Positions 59,788 to 64,000 of a DNA stretch of 64,000 nt are shown here, piece after piece. The position numbers were made by a program, and so were the translations under genes. Origin of the DNA: Gemmatimonas aurantiaca (GTDB lineage Bacteria; Gemmatimonadota; Gemmatimonadetes; Gemmatimonadales; Gemmatimonadaceae); assembly GCF_037190085.1 (NCBI RefSeq), contig NZ_JBBCJO010000001.1:1-64000 (forward strand), given 5' to 3'. Each line of letters opens with the position of its first letter. The stretch's first letter is position 1. The notes under the pieces are model-generated. The model made no database searches, was not told the origin of the DNA, and was given only the letters and a program-made list of their open reading frames with translations.

Positions 59788-61416
59788 ATGAAGAAATCGG
59801 TCGTGCTTCTCGCACTTGCTGCGTCGTCACTGTCCGCGCAGCCTCCCGGTGGCCGCGGCGGGCCGCCGCCCGTCGTACGGAATCCGCAGGGACTCCCCAT
59901 CTCGCCGGCGCCCGACTACGTGCGCACCGACGCGCCCACCGATCCGATGATCCAGAAGATCTGGGACGAGGGCATGCAGCGCTCACAGGCCGCATCGCTC
60001 GCCCAGCAGCTCATGGATTCCATCGGACCGCGTCTGACCGGATCGCCCAACATGACGCGCGGTCAGGACTGGCTGCTCGCCACGTACAAAAAGTGGGGCG
60101 TGCCGGCGCGCAAGGAGCAGTACGGCACGTGGAATTCGTGGAACCGCGGCGCCACATTCGTCCAGCTCACCGCGCCGCGCGTCAAGCCGCTCGAAGCCAC
60201 GATGATGTCGTGGAGCGGCAACACCGCCGGCAAGTGGGTGGAAGGGGACGTCATCACGCTCAAGCCGTATGCGACGCCCGAGGAGTTCAAGGCGTGGCTG
60301 CCGAACGTGAAGGGCAAGATCGTGCTCGCGAGCGCGCCGCGGTTGTCGTGCCGCATGCCGGCGCAGGTGCAGGAGTTCGCGATGGCCAGCACGCTGGCCG
60401 CGCTCGACTCGGCGCAGCGTGACCTCACGGCCACCTATGCGGGACTCACGCAGCGCGTCCCCACGTTCTACGCCGACGTGAAGGCCGCCGGTGCCGTGGC
60501 CGTCTTCGAATCGAACTGGTCGCAGTTCCCCGGCATCGACAAGGTGTTCGGCTCGCCGCGCAATGCCGCGCTGCCCACCATCGATATCGGCTGCGAAGAC
60601 TACGGCATGCTCTTCCGTCTGGCCCAGAACAAGCAGGGACCGAAGATCAAGATGCTCGCCGAATCGCAGGCGCTCGGTGAGAAGCCGGTGTTCAACGTGG
60701 TGGCCGAGATCAAGGGATCGTCGAAGCCCGATGAATACGTGGTGCTGTCGGCGCACTTCGACAGTTGGGAAGGACACTCCGGCGCCACCGACAACGGCAC
60801 GGGCACCATCACGATGCTCGAAGCGTTGCGCATTCTGAAGACCGTGCTGCCCAACCCGTCGCGCACCATCGTGGTGGGACACTGGAGCGGTGAAGAGCAG
60901 GGCCTCAACGGCTCCGGCGCGTACGCGGCCGATCATCCCGAGGTGATCAAGGGCCTGCAGTTCGCGTTCAATCAGGACAACGGCACTGGACGCATCGTGA
61001 GCACCGGCCCGAGCATCCTGCCGGAGAACGGCCCGCGTCTCGCCCAGTACATGAAGCAGATGCCGGCCCAGCTCACGCAGACCATCCGTCTGTCAGGCCC
61101 GTCGGGCATCGGCGGTGGATCGGATCACGCCTCGTTCCTCTGCCATGGTGCGCCCGCGGCGAGCCTCGGCGCACTGGGCTGGGACTATGGCAACACCACC
61201 TGGCACACGAACCGCGACTCCTACGACAAGGTCGTCATGGACGATCTCAAGCAGAACGCGACGCTCACTGCGATGTTCGCGTACCTCGCCAGCGAAGATC
61301 CCCAGAAGAGTTCGCGCACGCTGATGAATCCCATGCCGACCGGCCCGAACGGTCAGCCGATCACGATTCCGAACTGCACGCCACCCGCGCGTGAGTCGAG
61401 CGGGTATCGCCGCTGA
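59788..61416 (+). CDS. Secreted M28-family zinc aminopeptidase
   Basis: A 542-residue protein: signal peptide (KKSVVLLALAASSLSAQ), a Gly/Pro stretch, a PA-like inserted domain (about 130-300) and the M28 catalytic core. Zinc ligands and catalytic residues are visible in LSAHFDSWEGHSGATDNGTG (His, Asp), WSGEEQGLNGS (Glu-Glu) and the late TTWHTNRDSYD (His). The family removes N-terminal residues from peptides outside the cell. ATG 59788 gives a good signal peptide. It is convergent with ruvA, 24 bases apart. Confidence 0.92.
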   Translation: MKKSVVLLALAASSLSAQPPGGRGGPPPVVRNPQGLPISPAPDYVRTDAPTDPMIQKIWDEGMQRSQAASLAQQLMDSIGPRLTGSPNMTRGQDWLLATYKKWGVPARKEQYGTWNSWNRGATFVQLTAPRVKPLEATMMSWSGNTAGKWVEGDVITLKPYATPEEFKAWLPNVKGKIVLASAPRLSCRMPAQVQEFAMASTLAALDSAQRDLTATYAGLTQRVPTFYADVKAAGAVAVFESNWSQFPGIDKVFGSPRNAALPTIDIGCEDYGMLFRLAQNKQGPKIKMLAESQALGEKPVFNVVAEIKGSSKPDEYVVLSAHFDSWEGHSGATDNGTGTITMLEALRILKTVLPNPSRTIVVGHWSGEEQGLNGSGAYAADHPEVIKGLQFAFNQDNGTGRIVSTGPSILPENGPRLAQYMKQMPAQLTQTIRLSGPSGIGGGSDHASFLCHGAPAASLGALGWDYGNTTWHTNRDSYDKVVMDDLKQNATLTAMFAYLASEDPQKSSRTLMNPMPTGPNGQPITIPNCTPPARESSGYRR

Positions 61417-61440
61417 GTCGTGGATCGGTCAGTCGATCGC

Positions 61441-62034
61441 CTATTTGGCGGTGAGCTTCGCCAGCGCGCCGCGGACGATCGCACTGACTTCTCCGTGTGT
61501 GCCGCCTTCCACGACGGCCCGCACGGCCCGTTCGGCTTCGACCTGATTGTAGCCGAGCGTTATGAGCGCCCGTACGGCGTCATCACTTCCGGGTGATGGC
61601 GCCGTGCCCGTTGTGGGGGCCGTCCCCACGGTGTCGATCTTGTCGGCCAGATCGAGAATGATCTGCTCCGCTTTCTTGCGACCCACCCGCGGCACGCGCA
61701 TGAGCGTGAGCACGTCCTTGTCGCGCAGGGCCCGCACCACCCGATCGGGGGTGAGCGCCGAGAGAATGCCCAGCGCCAGTGCGGGACCCACACCCTTGGC
61801 GCCAAGCAGCTTCTGAAAGACCGCACGCTCGTACGCGTGGGAAAACCCGTAGAGCTGCCACCCGTCTTCACGTACGGCGAGATGCGTGTGCAACGTGACC
61901 GTGCCCCCTTCGGCCGGAAGGGATTCGAAGACCGACAGCGGGATGAGGCATTCGTAGGCCACGCCACCGGCAGTCAGGATCTCCACGCGATCGAGTTCAC
62001 GATGGACCAACGTCCCACGCACCTGGGAAATCAT
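61441..62034 (-). CDS. ruvA: Holliday junction DNA helicase subunit RuvA
   Basis: A 197-residue protein: N-terminal OB fold (ISQVRGTLVHRELDRVEI...GVAYECLIPL), two helix-hairpin-helix motifs (LLGAKGVGPALALGIL and LMRVPRVGRKKAEQIILDL) and a C-terminal RuvB-binding domain (DAVRALITLGYNQVEAERAV). The ATG overlaps the ruvC stop by 4 bases. Confidence 0.96.
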   Translation of the reverse strand: MISQVRGTLVHRELDRVEILTAGGVAYECLIPLSVFESLPAEGGTVTLHTHLAVREDGWQLYGFSHAYERAVFQKLLGAKGVGPALALGILSALTPDRVVRALRDKDVLTLMRVPRVGRKKAEQIILDLADKIDTVGTAPTTGTAPSPGSDDAVRALITLGYNQVEAERAVRAVVEGGTHGEVSAIVRGALAKLTAK

Positions 62035-62576
62035 CGACGGGGCGCTCGTTTGGTGGTGGTCATGTCGGGCCGTCGCACTTCGGGAAGGCGCGGCAGTTGG
62101 ATGGACAGACAGGCACAGAGTGCGGCGGCCACACCATCGGCCGCATCGGCGGGTTCAGGCGCATGTTTGAGCCGCAGCAGTTTGGTCACCATGAATTGCA
62201 CCTGCTCCTTGGTGGCCGCGCCACGTCCGGTGATGGCCTTCTTGATCTCGGCCGGCGGATACTCGCGGATGGTGAGACCGGCCTGCTGTCCGGCCAGCAG
62301 GATCACGCCGCGCGCGTGACCCAGCACCACCGTGGTGCGTACGTTGCGGGCGTAGAAGATGTCCTCGACACTGATGGTATCGGGACGATGGCGGGCAATG
62401 AGGTCGCGCACGCCATCATGGATTTCCGTGAGTCGCACGGAGAGGGCGTCGTGCGCGGTGGTGCGCAGCACGCCGCATTCCACGAGGGTGGCGGCCCGTC
62501 CATCGAATGCCACCACCCCGAACCCGGTCACCGCCGTGCCGGGGTCGATCCCGAGCACGAGCGACGGACGGGTCAC
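62031..62576 (-). CDS. ruvC: Crossover junction endodeoxyribonuclease RuvC
   Basis: A 181-residue Holliday-junction resolvase with an RNase H-like fold. Acidic catalytic residues are visible in LGIDPGTAVTGFGVV, ISVEDIFYARNVRTT and ADAADGVAAAL. It overlaps yebC upstream and ruvA downstream by 4 bases each, forming yebC-ruvC-ruvA. Confidence 0.96.
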   Translation of the reverse strand: MTRPSLVLGIDPGTAVTGFGVVAFDGRAATLVECGVLRTTAHDALSVRLTEIHDGVRDLIARHRPDTISVEDIFYARNVRTTVVLGHARGVILLAGQQAGLTIREYPPAEIKKAITGRGAATKEQVQFMVTKLLRLKHAPEPADAADGVAAALCACLSIQLPRLPEVRRPDMTTTKRAPRR

Positions 62577-63316
62577 GCGTCGGCCATCGCGTCTTCGTCC
62601 ATTTCGAAGTTCGCGTCGACTTTCTGCACGTCGTCGAGTTCTTCGAGCGCTTCGAGCAGCTTGAGCAGTTGCGTGGCGTTGTCGCCTTCCACCTTCACGG
62701 TGCTGCGCGGCACCCAGGCGAGTTCGGCGTTCTCCACGGTGTACTTCCCGCTTTCGAGCCCTTCCTTGGTGGCATGCAGCGCACCGGGGTCGGTGGTGAT
62801 CACGAAGACTTCGCCTTCGTTCACCACGTCCTCGGCGCCGGCCTCGAGCGCGGCTTCGATGAGTGCGTCTTCGTTCACGCCATCGGAGGGCACGGTCATC
62901 TGTCCCTTGCGGTCGAACATGAAGGCCACCGAATTGGTGGTGCCCATGTTGCCGTTGTTGCGCGAGAGCTTGTGCCGGACGTCGGCCACGGTGCGCGTGG
63001 GATTGTCCGTGACGGCGGCGATCATGATGGCGACGCCGCCGGGTCCGTAGGCTTCGTACAGCACTTCGGTATAGTCGACGCCTTCGAGCTCGCCGGTACC
63101 CTTCTTGATGGCGCGCTCGATGTTGTCCTTGGGCATCGAGCTGGCCTTGGCGTTGTCGATGGCCGTGCGCAGACGCGGATTGCCGGAGGGATCACCGCCC
63201 CCCAGTTTCGCCGCCATCGTGATTTCGCGGATCAGGCGGGTGAAGAGCGCGCCCCGCTTCTTGTCGGTGGCGGCCTTGTAGTGCTTGATCTGCTTCCATT
63301 TGCTGTGACCAGCCAT
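62573..63316 (-). CDS. yebC: YebC/PmpR-family DNA-binding protein
   Basis: A 247-residue three-domain protein with the near-invariant start MAGHSKWKQIKHYKAATDKKRG. Further segments are NPRLRTAIDNAKASSMPKDNIERAIKKG and EAYGPGGVAIMI. The family acts as a transcription regulator and has been linked to relief of ribosome stalling. Its position ahead of ruvC is the commonest arrangement. ATG 63316. Confidence 0.96.
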   Translation of the reverse strand: MAGHSKWKQIKHYKAATDKKRGALFTRLIREITMAAKLGGGDPSGNPRLRTAIDNAKASSMPKDNIERAIKKGTGELEGVDYTEVLYEAYGPGGVAIMIAAVTDNPTRTVADVRHKLSRNNGNMGTTNSVAFMFDRKGQMTVPSDGVNEDALIEAALEAGAEDVVNEGEVFVITTDPGALHATKEGLESGKYTVENAELAWVPRSTVKVEGDNATQLLKLLEALEELDDVQKVDANFEMDEDAMADA

Positions 63317-63472
63317 CGTCCTGTCTCGCTACCGGGAAAGTCGTCGTTCTGGGTTATCCCTGAAATATGCGGTCGGTCGGGGGGCTGGTGAACCCGGTGC
63401 TCGGCTCCGGGCGCGGGATGGCGGTGCGGCCTGGTGCGGCGCTGGAGAGTTCTGGGAGGGCCTTGGGGTTGA
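63317..63472. other. Intergenic stretch upstream of yebC
   Basis: About 155 bases of GC-rich DNA contain the yebC leader. No clear promoter pair or structure was recognised before the repeat block begins. Confidence 0.4.
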
Positions 63473-63640
63473 GGGGCGCCCTGCGGGCGCGATACCGGCA
63501 GGATGAACGGCCGGATACCAGCAGGATTGGGCCCGTGCGGGGCAAGGACGTCGCGGGGCGGCGCGGGCTGCCAGTCGATCGCATCGACAAACAGCAACAG
63601 CACGCCGCAGATGAAACAGATGGCGCGGAAACACGCAGAG
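63473..63640 (-). repeat. Hairpin intergenic repeat, copy B
   Basis: An inverted copy of the block at 59500-59630, with GGCGCCCTGCGGGCGCGATA, then CGGCAGGATGAACGG and ATACCAGCAGGATTGGGC. It ends with CAGATGAAACAGATGGCGCGG, the counterpart of the copy A stem flank. Together with copy C it forms a long inverted pair. Confidence 0.75.
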
Positions 63641-63684
63641 ACAACAACAAGATGTTTTTTATTGTATGAATCGTGCCCGCTTGA

Positions 63685-63845
63685 TCAGCGCGTTTCCGCG
63701 ATATCTGCTCAATCCGTGTCACGTGTTGCTGTTTCCGATCTACCGGCATCACGAGGTCCTTGCTTTCCACACAGGCCCAATCCTGCTGGTATCCGGCCGT
63801 TCATCCTGCGGGTATCGCCGCCGCAGGCGGCCCTGCATCGCCAGT
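63685..63845 (+). repeat. Hairpin intergenic repeat, copy C
   Basis: A direct copy of the 59480-59630 block: GCGCGTTTCCGCG, then ATCCTGCTGGTATCCG, TTCATCCTGCGGGTATCGCC and GCAGGCGGCCCTGC. It faces copy B across about 45 bases, so the two can fold into one large structure upstream of the yebC operon and downstream of dnaB. Confidence 0.75.
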
Positions 63846-63909
63846 CGTTTACCCCCAACCAGCGGAAACGCATTGCCCGGAAACGCACACGCCGGAAACG
63901 CGCCGCGCC

Positions 63910-64000
63910 CTACTCCTCCAGCACGTCCTCGAATCGTCCGAACCGCGCATCGAAATAGAGATCGATGTACCCACGCGGCCCGTCGCGGTGCTTGAGGACC
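63910..64000 (-). CDS. dnaB: Replicative DNA helicase DnaB, C-terminal end (partial)
   Basis: Only the last 30 codons are in the window, ending with TAG (63910-63912). They read VLKHRDGPRGYIDLYFDARFGRFED followed by VLEE, which matches the DnaB C-terminal pattern K-x-R-x-GP-x-G-x-x-x-L-x-F-x-x-x-x-x-x-F. The rest lies beyond the window. The assignment rests on this short segment. Confidence 0.7.
   Translation of the reverse strand, partial: VLKHRDGPRGYIDLYFDARFGRFEDVLEE

Overview
The window is high-GC, densely packed bacterial DNA. The organism is Gram-negative-like: it has TamA/TamB outer-membrane assembly proteins, prolipoprotein diacylglyceryl transferase, lipobox lipoproteins and PEP-CTERM secreted proteins. 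The gene set, protein style and GC content fit a Gemmatimonadota-type soil or water bacterium. That placement is inferred from recognition of gene content; no rRNA marker is present. No tRNA, rRNA, CRISPR array, transposase or integrase was found.

Layout. (1) 1-11.3 kb is a surface-polysaccharide and secreted-protein region: the end of a UDP-GlcNAc 6-dehydrogenase, an initiating sugar transferase, three PEP-CTERM proteins, an MFS exporter, RmlB and a GT2 glycosyltransferase. A VWA protein and a MoxR-like AAA+ ATPase, normally neighbours, flank the PEP-CTERM block. (2) 11.3-25.6 kb holds a small lipoprotein and a glycolate oxidase operon (glcD-glcE-glcF) followed by an unusual HAD-YgfZ fusion. 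It continues with a response regulator, a primary-type sigma factor, aroB, a cobalamin adenosyltransferase, a ferredoxin-NADP reductase and an incomplete peptide ABC transporter. (3) 25.6-37.6 kb has tamA-tamB, a 1300-residue hybrid sensor kinase whose phospho-acceptor His is replaced by Asn, and an NlpC/P60 peptidase. (4) 37.6-45.7 kb has small metabolic and unknown genes and the Fur-box-associated feoA-feoB-FeoB-associated peptide operon. (5) 45.7-56.4 kb is a housekeeping run read on the minus strand: ruvB, queA, tgt, yajC, def, fmt, rsmB, a PASTA protein, rpe, a TlpA-like thioredoxin, tsaD and lgt. (6) 56.5-59.4 kb is a DUF3299-ABC ATPase-FtsX permease operon with a Met/His-rich permease loop. 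(7) 59.8 kb to the end has an M28 peptidase, yebC-ruvC-ruvA and the last codons of dnaB.

Between genes there are four distinct families of structured, non-coding repeats: a G-run family with three copies, two copies of a long inverted repeat built from GGTCAGA motifs, a palindromic array at 32.6 kb, and a hairpin family at 59.4 and 63.5-63.8 kb. None carries a transposase.

Best candidates for something new: the HAD-YgfZ fusion with a lost nucleophile in the glycolate operon, the Met/His-loop ABC export system with DUF3299, the His-less hybrid kinase, and a sigma-54-type promoter in front of a PEP-CTERM gene next to exopolysaccharide genes.
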